NCBI RefSeq assembly: GCF_007197885.1
Contig: NZ_VKKG01000001.1
Location: 62,001 to 126,000, forward strand
Length of the DNA: 64,000 bases
Direction of reading: 5' to 3'
From: Tessaracoccus rhinocerotis
GTDB lineage: Bacteria; Actinomycetota; Actinomycetes; Propionibacteriales; Propionibacteriaceae
A program made the position numbers and the translations under genes. Within the stretch, counting starts at the first letter, position 1. Each line of letters starts with the position of its first letter. Below, in pieces: positions 16,924 through 25,431 of the stretch. The notes beneath the pieces were generated by a model. The model was given only the letters and a program-made list of their open reading frames with translations. It did no database searches and was not told the DNA's origin.

Positions 16924-17310
16924 CGGGTTCCTCCTGCGTAGTAGTCGCTGCCGCGGACGTAGCCGCCGACCTCAACGGTGGTCTCGACGGGCTGGCCGGT
17001 CTTGTCCTGTCCGGTGTCCAGGATCGGTCTCAGATGGGCGTAGCGGATGTTGCGGACCGGTCCCCGCAGCGCCAGCTGGCAGGCTGCCTCCACCCTGGCC
17101 GGGGAGAATCGTCTGGTCAGGCGCAGGATCGCCAGCACCGGGTCATGGGCCTGTTCAGCGACCTGGACCGACTCGAAGACCCGGTCGGTCACCGCCCTCG
17201 TGGCCGGCCCCACCCGGTCAGCCCAGGCGTCGATGCGTGCCCGGTCCCACGGTTGCCAGCCCCGCCCCTCGGGCAGGTCAGCATCGTTGGTGCGGTACTT
17301 GTTCGAGGTG
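16920..17310 (-). pseudogene. istA: istA transposase, C-terminal remnant
   Basis: Only about 130 C-terminal residues remain, from near NKYRTNDADLPEGRGWQPWD through RRFSPARVEAACQLALRG to the stop. The catalytic DDE core and N-terminal helix-turn-helix are missing. Upstream, the frame runs into antisense ISL3 sequence. The junction is near 17300-17315. Confidence 0.85.
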
Positions 17311-18278
17311 CTCGAGGGCAGCAGCAAGTGACTGGCCAGGCGTTCATCACCGCGGTGCTGCAGTCCGCTTGGGGCACCGTCCACGACGCCGTCACCGAAC
17401 TCGGCCAACAGGTCCTGAGTCAACCACCCCGAACGGCTCGACGGGGTGAAGGTGATCGGAGTCGACGAGCACTGTTGGCGCCACACCCGCCACGGTGACA
17501 AGTTCGTGACCGTGGTCATCGACCTCACTCCCGTTAGAGACGATACCGGTCGATCACGGTTGCTGGACATGGTCGAGGGCCGCTCCAAGGAGGTGTTCAA
17601 GTCCTGGCTCGAGGCGCAGACCCCTGAGTTCAGAGCAGGGGTGGAGATCGTCGCGATGGACGGGTTCAGCGGTTACAAATCCGCCACTACAGAGGCCGTC
17701 CCGGACGCGACCACTGTGATGGACCCGTTCCACGTCGTCGCTCTCGCCGGTGACAAGCTGAACCAGACCCGACAACGAGTCCAACGTGAACTCACCGGCG
17801 GCCGTGGCCGCAAAAACGATCCCCTCTACAAAGCGCGCCGGCTCCTCCAGACCGGCATCGGTCTGCTCACCGGCAGGCAAAACACCCGCCTGGATGCCCT
17901 GTTCGACGTCGAGGACCACGACGAGGTTGAAGTCACTTGGGGTGTCTACCAGAACATCATCGCCGCCTACCGCGACAAGAACCGGGCGGCAGGCCGAGCA
18001 GCGCTTTCGAAGTTGATCGACTCGATCAAGGCCGGCGTCCCCAATGGCTGGCCGAACTCGCTCAGCTCGGCCGGACCCTGCACAAGCGACGTGATGACAT
18101 CTTGGCGTTCTTCGACCATCCCGGTACCAGCAACGGACCCACGGAAGCGATCAATGGCCGTCTCGAACACCTCCGCGGCATCGCTCTCGGGTTCCGGAAC
18201 CCGGCCAACTACCGACTCAGGTCACTCCTCGAAGCAGGCGGATTCAGACCCCAACTCCACTCATATCTGTGAAGAGCC
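17310..18278 (+). mobile_element. ISL3-family element, 5'-truncated
   Basis: The right terminal repeat, which ends CTGTGAAGAGCC (18267-18278), matches the GGCTCTTC-type ends of ISL3 elements. The left end and the N-terminal zinc-finger part of the transposase are gone at the junction with istA. Confidence 0.8.
17315..18272 (+). pseudogene. ISL3-family transposase, frameshifted remnant
   Basis: The DDE core is recognisable: KVIGVDEHCWRHTRHGDKFV, VEIVAMDGFSGYKSAT, ATTVMDPFHVV and the C-terminal FFDHPGTSNGPTEAINGRLE. Two frameshifts break it: one near 17415-17420 (between TVHDAVTELGQQVL and PERLDGVKVIG) and one near 18045-18055 (between DSIKAGVP and WLAELAQLGRTLHKRRDD). The protein ends LLEAGGFRPQLHSYL at the right repeat. 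It cannot make an active transposase. Confidence 0.88.
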
Positions 18279-18356
18279 ATCAAGATCGCGCAACGTTTCC
18301 CGCGCGGGTGACGAGCAGCTTCAGCGCGGACAGCCGCAGGGCAGGTTTCAACACAG

Positions 18357-19418
18357 TCAGCGGTTCTTGAGTTCCGATGCGATCTCGCCGCTCATGAGCG
18401 CAGCGGAGAGGATCACGGTCAGAGCGATTCCGCCGAGCACTGAACTGACGACTGTGCGTGCTACTAGGGCCAGGATGCTCCAATCCAGAGTGGTGCCGAT
18501 CACGTTCATCCCTGTCATGGTCAGCAACATCGCTCCGGCAACTGCTGGGGCAGTGAGAAGGAGACACTCAAACCCCACGATGGCCGTGCTCTGCATTCGC
18601 GAAGTGCCGAAGGCACGGTAAATGGCCCATTCGTTTCGACGAGTCCACGTGATGAGAGCTCCTACGAGCCCACTGAGGACCGCAGCGGGTACCCAAGGGC
18701 GCAAATGCGCAACTGCACTCCATTGGGCGAGCGGGGAGACCGAGTCTAGGAGTGTCACGAGCGGACCAATCTGAACAGAGTTGCCCGGAAAGGTAGCTAT
18801 GAGAAGATCTGGAGCGCTCGCGATAGCCCCGGGCATCATCCTGACCCAGCATGTTCTCAAGGGAATGGCTGCGGTCGTCGGAATGCTTACTGACGAGCTA
18901 AGTTCGGGTACCGGCACCCCTGCACGCAGCTTTCCAACAATCTGCACTACGCGCTGGCCCGATTCATCATAAAGCCACCCTCCCTCTGCAAGGAGGTTAG
19001 TGGCTTCAAGTTCGGCACCGATCAGCGGGACACCGAGGGGTGCCTCAGGGTCGAAGACGCGTGATGTGCCGGACGTGACGTAGTACGCAGACACAGTCTG
19101 TCCGTTCGGAGTAAACGTCAACAGGGGGGGAGGGAGTTCACTGGCCACTCCACCCGACGCGGCCACCCCTGGGTTCCGCTGGAGGCTTTCGCAGTCGTGG
19201 CCGGAGAGCGGCACATCGAGCGCCTGCGCCACCCAAACATGGGACCCAGCCAGGCGATTGGCTCTTTCGGCCACCAGTGAACGCGCACCCGCGAGCCCAA
19301 TTAAGCTCCCGGCAGCAGCGGCCGCGACGGACATGATCAGCGCCCAAATCAAGAGGCGAGGCGTGAGATTGTGCCACGCCTCACGCACCAAGGCTCGAGT
19401 AGTCCAAATGTCAATCAC
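18357..19418 (-). CDS. FtsX/MacB-type ABC transporter permease
   Basis: A 353-residue membrane protein. One N-terminal transmembrane segment (about residues 22-46, LLIWALIMSVAAAAAGSLIG) is followed by a large extracytoplasmic domain (about 50-230) and three C-terminal segments (about 240-262, 280-310, 320-345). This is the MacB/FtsX layout, used in export or mechanotransmission rather than uptake. The start overlaps the ATPase gene by eight bases. It is the last gene of the secreted-protein operon. The remaining 80 bases to the ISL3 end hold debris only. Confidence 0.82.
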   Translation of the reverse strand: MIDIWTTRALVREAWHNLTPRLLIWALIMSVAAAAAGSLIGLAGARSLVAERANRLAGSHVWVAQALDVPLSGHDCESLQRNPGVAASGGVASELPPPLLTFTPNGQTVSAYYVTSGTSRVFDPEAPLGVPLIGAELEATNLLAEGGWLYDESGQRVVQIVGKLRAGVPVPELSSSVSIPTTAAIPLRTCWVRMMPGAIASAPDLLIATFPGNSVQIGPLVTLLDSVSPLAQWSAVAHLRPWVPAAVLSGLVGALITWTRRNEWAIYRAFGTSRMQSTAIVGFECLLLTAPAVAGAMLLTMTGMNVIGTTLDWSILALVARTVVSSVLGGIALTVILSAALMSGEIASELKNR

Positions 19419-20055
19419 CCCTAGCTGGTGCGAGGTGCACTACCGTGTCAGCCATCTCAGCGATCATCGGATCATGGGTCGCGAGCAGGACCGACGTGTT
19501 CTGTGCGGCTGAGAGCAGCGCCGTCGCCACCTCCTGTGCCGTATCCCTGTCCAGGTTGGCGGTCGGCTCATCCGCAATCAGAACTGAGGGAGACGTGACC
19601 AAGGCCCGAGCGACCCCAGCTCGTTGCGCCTCTCCGCCAGATAGCGTTCGCGCCAAGGATGTGAGCCTGTGGCTCAAACCGAGTTGGGTTAGCAGCATGG
19701 TGGCCGTCGCCCTCGAGGAATCGAGGCTTGATCCATGGGCTCGACTCGGCAGTATTGTGTTATCGAGGACCGTCCTATGGGGCAAAAGGTTCACGCTCTG
19801 AAGTACCCACGACACCCGGTCTCCCAACAGCCGTTTACCGTCTTTAGGTCCTACATCTTTGCCGTCAATCTGTACCGTCCCACGATCCGGTTTGATCAGC
19901 AGTCCTGCAATGCTGAGCAAGGTCGACTTGCCTACTCCTGAAGGCGCCATAACCGCAACAGATGCCCCAGTCGGGACTTCCAACTCGACGCCCTGCAGAA
20001 GTGGTCTGTCAGAACGTGGATATCGATACCAGATGTCGCGAAGAATTAAGGACAC
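19411..20055 (-). CDS. ABC transporter ATP-binding protein (MacB/LolD type)
   Basis: A 214-residue ATPase with Walker A APSGVGKSTLLS, Q-loop LQSVNLLPHRTVLDN, signature LSGGEAQRAGVARAL, Walker B SVLIADEPTANLD and the H-loop LLATHD. The LolD/MacB subfamily pairs with FtsX-type permeases, here the next gene. The start overlaps the adaptor gene by 10 bases. It powers the exporter or efflux complex of this operon. Confidence 0.92.
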   Translation of the reverse strand: MSLILRDIWYRYPRSDRPLLQGVELEVPTGASVAVMAPSGVGKSTLLSIAGLLIKPDRGTVQIDGKDVGPKDGKRLLGDRVSWVLQSVNLLPHRTVLDNTILPSRAHGSSLDSSRATATMLLTQLGLSHRLTSLARTLSGGEAQRAGVARALVTSPSVLIADEPTANLDRDTAQEVATALLSAAQNTSVLLATHDPMIAEMADTVVHLAPARGD

Positions 20056-21107
20056 GTGGCGTCCGGCGCGACAGTTAAGGGGTTCAACAGCACCCGAGAT
20101 CCAACTTCCAGCACTGGGGCCAGTTGAGCCTTGCCGTCAATTGTGGAACCCAGAACGTCCACCGGCACTGCCGAGTACGGAGCGGTTGAGGGTACTACGC
20201 ACGTACTACCATTCGACCCAACGACGAGGCTGGCCCCAGGCAGTTCTATACCAGTTGTAGGCGACGCCAAGCGGACACGGCCACCGATGCTCCTTACATC
20301 CGCACCTTGTTCTGGCGCAGCTACATCTGGGGACTGTAGAAGCGCCTGTGCAGCAGACTCATCCTGGATGCTCCATTCTCCCGATGCCCGGGCGACTTGA
20401 GCCTCCATCCCGGAACTCGCAAAGATGTACTCTCCATCAGGGCCCGAAACCTCGGCTTCAACCGTGATGTCGACAACGCTCGGTTCGCTAGTTGCAATCA
20501 CCTCACCGAGTGGCGGAGCCGGCGTCCCGAGCTCGATGGAGATGTCTTCTATGACAAACGGCGTAGCGGGAAGGCGAACGAACCATGCGGGATCAAAGAT
20601 ATCGACCTTTGTCCCAGCTCCAATCGCCTCAGCGAACTCTGCGACCGCCCGGACTGTGCCCCGATCCATACGGCCAGTGTCGGGAACTTGTACGTCCGGC
20701 AACAGCTCCGCCAGCAACTTCTGCACCGTCCGGACATCTTGGCCCGACATTCCGCTGCTCAGATGACGATAGAGGACAGGTCCCGTGTAGGCCGTCACAG
20801 CGACCGGCCCGACCCTGTATGCGGCCACTCCGGGGAGAAGTTCCATTCCTTGCGTCAAGAAAACTTCCGTAACGATGCCTTCTAGGCCACTCCCCTGAAG
20901 CGATAGTCCAGATTGCAATCGACCAGAGACTACACCTGCGGAATTGAAGTCTACCGACGTTGCCACTACCTCGACGTCGACCAAGACCGGCTCTGGGTCC
21001 AAATCATCCAAGCCCCTCGGGATTCCGGCGGATGTGAACCAAGCGGTCAAGCACATTCCTGCGACCAAGATGAATGTGATAGAACCGAATAGCCAAGCGC
21101 GCATCAT
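20046..21107 (-). CDS. Membrane adaptor with peptidoglycan-binding domain (HlyD/MacA-like)
   Basis: A 353-residue protein with one N-terminal transmembrane anchor (about residues 6-27), a peptidoglycan-binding-1-like domain (SSGMSGQDVRTVQKLLAEL, then TVRAVAEFAEAIG, about 115-165) and beta-rich adaptor-like parts. Actinobacterial MacB-type systems often use such adaptors to link the permease to the cell wall. It overlaps the lipoprotein gene by four bases (ATGA) and the ATPase gene by ten, so the exporter genes are translated together. Confidence 0.8.
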   Translation of the reverse strand: MMRAWLFGSITFILVAGMCLTAWFTSAGIPRGLDDLDPEPVLVDVEVVATSVDFNSAGVVSGRLQSGLSLQGSGLEGIVTEVFLTQGMELLPGVAAYRVGPVAVTAYTGPVLYRHLSSGMSGQDVRTVQKLLAELLPDVQVPDTGRMDRGTVRAVAEFAEAIGAGTKVDIFDPAWFVRLPATPFVIEDISIELGTPAPPLGEVIATSEPSVVDITVEAEVSGPDGEYIFASSGMEAQVARASGEWSIQDESAAQALLQSPDVAAPEQGADVRSIGGRVRLASPTTGIELPGASLVVGSNGSTCVVPSTAPYSAVPVDVLGSTIDGKAQLAPVLEVGSRVLLNPLTVAPDATCP

Positions 21108-21622
21108 GGGTTATTGGCATCCCCGGGTGGCCACACGCCCCTGTGTGTTTCCATACACCCCATGGCTTCAAAGACTTCGTCTTCAGAGAGACTTCCGTCC
21201 ATTATCGCCGCTACGAACACTCGGGAGTCGGTGGTTGAGTCCTGGAGTCCTGAGACCCCGATCCGCTCCAAGCAATCGATTAGCTGCGTCATCGCTCGAT
21301 CTCGCTCATCACCGGTAAGGCGCTCCGGCTGCAAATAAGCGGCGGAAATCTCTTTGAGGTGCTCATCATAACAAGAGTCGTACGCTTCCTCGTTACCTGG
21401 TTTCGCCTCTACAGAGAATTGCAACTCTTTCGAGTGAGGAACTTCTTGCAGGCTCCCGGTTTCAAATCCTGCCCGCTGGACGCAAGTTCTGGCACTCTCC
21501 ACGGCAGCACGGTACTCAGCGGCAGTAGGCGCGCCCTCAGCCTCCGCCGACGGTGAGCAAGCAGCCAATGCTGCGAGCGCGACGATCGAAACTGCCGACC
21601 ATGCAAGGTTGATGGCTCTCAC
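21104..21622 (-). CDS. Predicted lipoprotein of the exporter operon
   Basis: A 172-residue lipoprotein with a lipobox ending LAALAAC (Cys22 from this start). The mature part is acidic and has four further cysteines (ARTCVQRAG, YDSCYDEH, LIDCLERIG, AMGCMETH), possibly two disulphides. I do not recognise the family. The GTG at 21622 is preferred; a TTG three codons upstream is only two bases from the AGAGG site. It lies between the secreted-protein gene and the adaptor gene, so it may protect against or anchor the secreted product (inference). Confidence 0.7.
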   Translation of the reverse strand: MRAINLAWSAVSIVALAALAACSPSAEAEGAPTAAEYRAAVESARTCVQRAGFETGSLQEVPHSKELQFSVEAKPGNEEAYDSCYDEHLKEISAAYLQPERLTGDERDRAMTQLIDCLERIGVSGLQDSTTDSRVFVAAIMDGSLSEDEVFEAMGCMETHRGVWPPGDANNP

Positions 21623-21666
21623 GTGAATCAAATCCTCTTGAATCGGGGCGGCCTCGAAACGTCCTG

Positions 21667-21708
21667 TTGGTTCGCGGCGAGCAGGTACTGCTGCCTGCCG
21701 CGAACCAA
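21667..21708. promoter_or_regulatory. Strong hairpin between secreted-protein and lipoprotein genes
   Basis: Perfect 12-base inverted repeat TTGGTTCGCGGC / GCCGCGAACCAA with an 18-base loop. It has no T-run, so it is a partial terminator or mRNA-stabilising structure rather than a full terminator. Its place after the first gene would let that gene be expressed above the exporter genes. Confidence 0.65.
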
Positions 21709-21747
21709 TGAGGCGATAGCTTGGCCGATGGATGTTCTAGAACGCGA

Positions 21748-22155
21748 TCAGCAAGTCAAGTCCCTTGCCGCAGAGGTGACAACACTGGTGCCTCCATAAA
21801 TGTCCCACCCCTGCGCTCGGATCCTGTGCCCGCGGGTGCCCGTGCCGTTGCACGTCCACCAAGGATCAGTAATAATGCTCGTTGTGTTGGACACAGGGTT
21901 TTTTGGAAAATCGCCCTTATTGTCCCACAAGACAAATCTGACCTCCATCCGCCCTGTAATGCGATCAGCGTAGGCATTTCCCCCAGTGCATGCGATGCGG
22001 CCTTGCCCGTATGCCTTGACTCCATCCGTCCACGGGGTTGTAGCGGTCACTGAGCATGACGAGTGGACCGCCGCGTGAGCCGGAGACGCGGGAAGCATCC
22101 AAAGGGCCGCCATCGGGGCCACAACCATTGCCAAAAGTCTTCTACTGAACTTCAT
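21748..22155 (-). CDS. Small secreted four-cysteine protein
   Basis: A 135-residue protein with a signal peptide cleaved after PASPAHA (residue 28). The mature chain of about 107 residues has four cysteines (HSSCSVTATT, RIACTGGNA, WWTCNGTGT and the terminal DLTC), enough for two disulphides, and is rich in Trp, Thr and Gly. The start at 22155 has AGGGAG four bases upstream; the longer open frame is unsupported. It leads an operon with a lipoprotein and a MacB-type exporter, which suggests a secreted antagonistic or signal protein, but I recognise no family. Confidence 0.72.
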   Translation of the reverse strand: MKFSRRLLAMVVAPMAALWMLPASPAHAAVHSSCSVTATTPWTDGVKAYGQGRIACTGGNAYADRITGRMEVRFVLWDNKGDFPKNPVSNTTSIITDPWWTCNGTGTRGHRIRAQGWDIYGGTSVVTSAARDLTC

Positions 22156-22483
22156 GTCACTCCCTTGTGTATGAGACAGATGGCCGCACCATAGCAGATG
22201 TGGATGTCTTCGAAGCAGACCCCGACAAGATCTCGCGCAGACCCGTGCCGTGGGCTCTCGGGCAAGCCCGGGGGTGTCCGGTGCGACGGTAGTAGCCCCC
22301 GCTCGGGTCTGAGTGGTCGGAGCCATCAGCCTGGTTCGCCTCCGGCGCCCGATCGTCTCTCGGCCAACTCCGGGGGAGTTGGAGCCGCGGCGGCGCGTCA
22401 CTGCTGACGCGCGAGGGGGCTTTCGCGGTGCTTGGTACGCGGGAACGCCTAATTCGCGCGCCCGCGACTGCATCCGCCCACGG
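22156..22483. other. Upstream region of the secreted-protein operon with two hairpins
   Basis: About 330 bases without a gene. Two perfect 8-base hairpins occur: CCAACTCC/GGAGTTGG (22364-22382) and GCGCGTCA-CTGC-TGACGCGC (22393-22412), the latter followed by GAGGGGGCTTTC. They may be terminators for transcripts entering from the conjugation operon side. The promoter of the secreted-protein gene should lie within 22156-22260. Confidence 0.5.
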
Positions 22484-22666
22484 TCAGAGAGCGTCGGCCC
22501 ATTGTCGGTGCCGGCGCCGGGCTTCGAGGAACCCAAGCTTGGTGTCGCCGGACGCCCGGACCGCCCAGTCTGTGACGTACCGAGCAATGGGCTCAGGCGT
22601 AAAGAACGCGCCCCGGGCCTTGCGCATCTCTGCCGTGTCGGCAGCCGTCACGGCAGTTTCGAACAT
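22484..22666 (-). pseudogene. N-terminal fragment of an N6-adenine DNA methyltransferase-like gene
   Basis: The 60-residue frame starts MFETAVTAADTAEMRKARGA and continues FFTPEPIARYVTDWAVR, the R-K-x-x-G-x-F(Y)TP start typical of Eco57I/type I-like N6 methyltransferases. After about residue 44 resemblance stops and the frame closes at 22484. The SAM-binding and NPPY motifs are absent. It is a truncated remnant, perhaps of a restriction-modification system lost when the neighbouring genes moved in. Confidence 0.6.
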
Positions 22667-22773
22667 GTGTTCATTCTGCCGTACGCGACTAGCAACCACG
22701 AGTTTCTCATTTCGCTTGGCGCGTCCGGGACCGCGTGTAGTAGAGCACCGGAGCGGCTGGTGACCCAGATCCC

Positions 22774-23358
22774 TCAAACGGATGATCCCAGGTGAGGTGA
22801 GCGTTCTCTTCTGAACCCTGCGACGTCGGCTTCGATCCGGTCTCGTCGGACTTGACTCAGCTCCGGTCCGACGTGGCGCTTGTGGGCGGGACGCCCGGGC
22901 CAAGGAGTGTGCTTGTCCTCGCAGCTGGATCGAGCGGCGCGGGTACGTTCGAGGAACGCTGGGGCGGAGTACTGGTGCCATTCATCCAGGGGTCTGCTTG
23001 TAGTGGCGTCGCCGGCGAGGCGGCGTTGGTCTGCGAGGGTGCCGATTTCTCTGATCAGGTGGGGGTGGTGGGTCCAGCAGGCGGGGATTTGCTCGTACGA
23101 GAACCAGGTTTGTTGGGCGTTGAACCAGATGACGAAGCCTTCGAGCCAATTCCAGGTGTCGCGGCGGAGGTTGGGGTCGTGGATGGTGGTGATGTCCCAG
23201 AGCCTGGGGAGGTTCTCGCCGCTGCCGATGATGTCGCTTGCCGCGGGGCCGCCCTGTTGCAGCAGTTCGAGTTGGTCGAGTGCCTTCTGCATTCGGGAGG
23301 TGACATCTGGGAACTCGACGAGAGCGGCCGGGGTGGGCTGGTGTGTGGGTTCTGTCAT
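22774..23358 (-). CDS. Hypothetical protein of the conjugation operon
   Basis: A 194-residue soluble protein, Trp-rich in its middle (TWNWLEGFVIWFNAQQTWFS, then ACWTHHPHLIREIGTLADQR). Proteins with such a W...HP pattern sit next to VirD4-type genes in actinobacterial plasmids; I cannot assign a function. The C-terminal 50 residues are basic. The start overlaps the coupling-protein stop by four bases. It is the last gene of the type IV secretion operon. Confidence 0.65.
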   Translation of the reverse strand: MTEPTHQPTPAALVEFPDVTSRMQKALDQLELLQQGGPAASDIIGSGENLPRLWDITTIHDPNLRRDTWNWLEGFVIWFNAQQTWFSYEQIPACWTHHPHLIREIGTLADQRRLAGDATTSRPLDEWHQYSAPAFLERTRAARSSCEDKHTPWPGRPAHKRHVGPELSQVRRDRIEADVAGFRRERSPHLGSSV

Positions 23359-24779
23359 TGCGGTGTGAGTCCGAGTTCACGTGCGGTTTCGACGGCTGCT
23401 GCAGCTTGGTCTCGGACGGCCGGTGCTTGCCATGGGGTGCGGCTGCGGGTTAGGAGCTGGCTCTGTTGGTGAAGGAGTTGTTGACCTGTCTTGCCGTGGA
23501 TGCTTCGTTGGAGGGTGGCGAGGATGGGTTTGCCGTTCTCGGCGATGACGAGGGCTGTTCCGGTTTGGAGTTCGCGGATTTGTTGTGGGCGGATGATGGG
23601 GGTGTCTTCGCCGTGGCTGCTGATGCTGGTGTGTTTGCCGTGTTGGTGGTTGCGTCGTGTGGTCCGGCGCGTTCCGAGGAGATCCGAGAGTTCTTTGTTG
23701 AAGGCTTGGTCTTTGGATCCGCCGAAGATGATGAGGGTGTTACTTAGACCAAGGATGGAGCGGGCTTGTTGGCCGTAGGCCTGTTCGAGTTGGGCTCTGG
23801 TTTGGGATGCCCACACGATGCTGATGCCCAGGGCGCGTTCGTTGGCCATCCTTGTTGCCAGTGTCGGCAGCGGTGCGGTGGATGGAAGCTCGTCCAGGCA
23901 TGCCAAGAGTGGTGGGCAGAGGCGGCCGTGCGTGCTGCTGTTCGCAATCTTCAGGGCGGTGTCGAGGAAGTCTTCTGCGACGGCGGTCATCAGGGGGGCG
24001 GCCGAGATGTAGGGGTCTTCGCGTCCGAGGAGGTAGACGGTTCCGCCGCGGTCTATGACTTCTGCGAGGTCGGTTGCGGGTCGGCCGGGGGTTGGGATGC
24101 AGCGTTCGCGTCGGTCTCTTGTGGTGAAGAGTGCGAGTGCTTGTTCGACGGTGGTTTTGGTGTTGCCGGAGGTGCGGTCGTCGGCGTTGTTGATGGCGCC
24201 GTTGAGGAGGCCGTGCCAGTTGGGTTCGGCTGCGGGGTGGTTGAGGAGGATTTCTGTGGGGAGGGTGGTGTTTTTGGGGTTGGCGACCCAGTGGAGGATG
24301 TGTTCGAGGGTGCAGCCGGCGAGGGCGGCGGCGTGGAGGTAGCACTGGATGACTTTGGCTGCTTCGCCGGCGTAGAAGTGGCTGGCGGAGTCGTTGGGGC
24401 CGCTGGTTTTGGCGACGGTGCCTGCGCAGAAGGCTTTTGCGCGGCGTTCCGCCACGGATGCGTCGATGCATCCTGCGATCGGATCCCACACCAGTTGCGG
24501 GAGCCCGGGGGCGGCGTTGAACGGGTCCAGTACTAGGCATGGGCGCTCTCCTGTGGATCTGGCGGTGATGGTGAGGAGGAGGTCGTCGGGTTTGGTGAGG
24601 GTTACCAGGGCTGCGCCGGGTGCTTGCAGGAGGGCGGGGGTGAGGATGTCGAGGGTTTTGCCTGATCCTTGTGGTCCGATGACTCCGGCGGTGCGGTCCC
24701 AGGGCTGCCAGAGTTCAACTCCTCGAGGCAGTTTGCTGCGCCCGATCTTCCAGCCGACGTCGGCGGGGTTGAACCTCAT
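23355..24779 (-). CDS. VirD4/TraG-type coupling protein
   Basis: A 474-residue conjugation ATPase. Walker A is VIGPQGSGKTLDILTP (about residues 33-48) and Walker B is PLLACLDELPSTAPLP (about 285-300). The TraG/VirD4 C-terminal motif IVWASQTRAQLEQAYG follows. It brings the relaxase-DNA complex to the secretion channel. It lacks the usual N-terminal membrane part, which the upstream coupled gene probably supplies. Start and stop both overlap neighbours by four bases. Confidence 0.9.
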   Translation of the reverse strand: MRFNPADVGWKIGRSKLPRGVELWQPWDRTAGVIGPQGSGKTLDILTPALLQAPGAALVTLTKPDDLLLTITARSTGERPCLVLDPFNAAPGLPQLVWDPIAGCIDASVAERRAKAFCAGTVAKTSGPNDSASHFYAGEAAKVIQCYLHAAALAGCTLEHILHWVANPKNTTLPTEILLNHPAAEPNWHGLLNGAINNADDRTSGNTKTTVEQALALFTTRDRRERCIPTPGRPATDLAEVIDRGGTVYLLGREDPYISAAPLMTAVAEDFLDTALKIANSSTHGRLCPPLLACLDELPSTAPLPTLATRMANERALGISIVWASQTRAQLEQAYGQQARSILGLSNTLIIFGGSKDQAFNKELSDLLGTRRTTRRNHQHGKHTSISSHGEDTPIIRPQQIRELQTGTALVIAENGKPILATLQRSIHGKTGQQLLHQQSQLLTRSRTPWQAPAVRDQAAAAVETARELGLTPQ

Positions 24780-25219
24780 CGGGGCATGCTTCCGTAGACG
24801 TCGGGCCGGATGATCCTGCGGCTCTTTCGGAGCCGGACCAGACCGAGCAGTTGCGTGGCCTGTTCAGTGCTCGCCATCCCCTTCGCAGAGGCGTGTCCAC
24901 GTAGTCGCCACAGCAGCCAGCCCCCGCCGGCGCACATCACGGCGGCGAACAGCGCTGCCAGGATCCAGGCCAGCTCATTCTGCGACGTCGTTGTGACCGT
25001 GTTGGGCAGCCCGGCCGCCAGGTTGCCTTGGCTGATTCCCCACGTGCTGATGAGCAGTTGCTGCGGGGCGGGCCACCATATGCCTGCGCCTGAGACCAGT
25101 AGGGCGGTGCTGCGCCCGAGCTGTAGGGACAGCACCCCGATACATCCCAGTACTACCGCCGCTGCGGCTGCTGGTTCCCAGGTCCATGGGTAGGCGTCCT
25201 TGTGTTGGTAATCATCCAT
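24776..25219 (-). CDS. Small membrane protein coupled to VirD4
   Basis: A 147-residue protein with two transmembrane segments (about residues 15-42, AAAAAVVLGCIGVLSLQLG..., and 84-106, LAWILAALFAAVMCAGGGWL) and a basic cytoplasmic tail. VirD4 proteins normally begin with two transmembrane segments; here the next gene lacks them, so this gene looks like a split-off membrane domain (inference). It overlaps that gene by four bases. Confidence 0.75.
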   Translation of the reverse strand: MDDYQHKDAYPWTWEPAAAAAVVLGCIGVLSLQLGRSTALLVSGAGIWWPAPQQLLISTWGISQGNLAAGLPNTVTTTSQNELAWILAALFAAVMCAGGGWLLWRLRGHASAKGMASTEQATQLLGLVRLRKSRRIIRPDVYGSMPR

Positions 25220-25431
25220 GGTTCAGTCCCTTGTCAGGTTTTGAGATCTGCATGTGTGGGATAGGCCCGCGCCCGCCGGCGCATGGCGCAGAATCCGAAC
25301 CCAAGTCTTGAGACTCGCGGACGACGCCGGGCCCTGGCGCGGTCGATGTCTGTTGTCACTCCCCCGCGCCCTCACCTCGGTATGCCTCCTGTTTCGCAGT
25401 TCTGCCGGTTTGGCACGGTCTCGGATTCGCG

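Larger units (their letters stand above)
16070..17310 (-). mobile_element. IS21-family element, truncated
   Basis: Contains complete istB and the 3' part of istA with the four-base overlap usual for the family. The istB-side end carries the multiple terminal repeats of IS21 elements. The istA side is lost at about 17310, where ISL3-type sequence begins. The end coordinate at 16070 is approximate. Confidence 0.8.

Noticed and set aside
17315-18272. Programmed frameshifting in the ISL3 transposase
   Set aside because: ISL3 transposases are made from one frame; two shifts and a missing N-terminus indicate decay.
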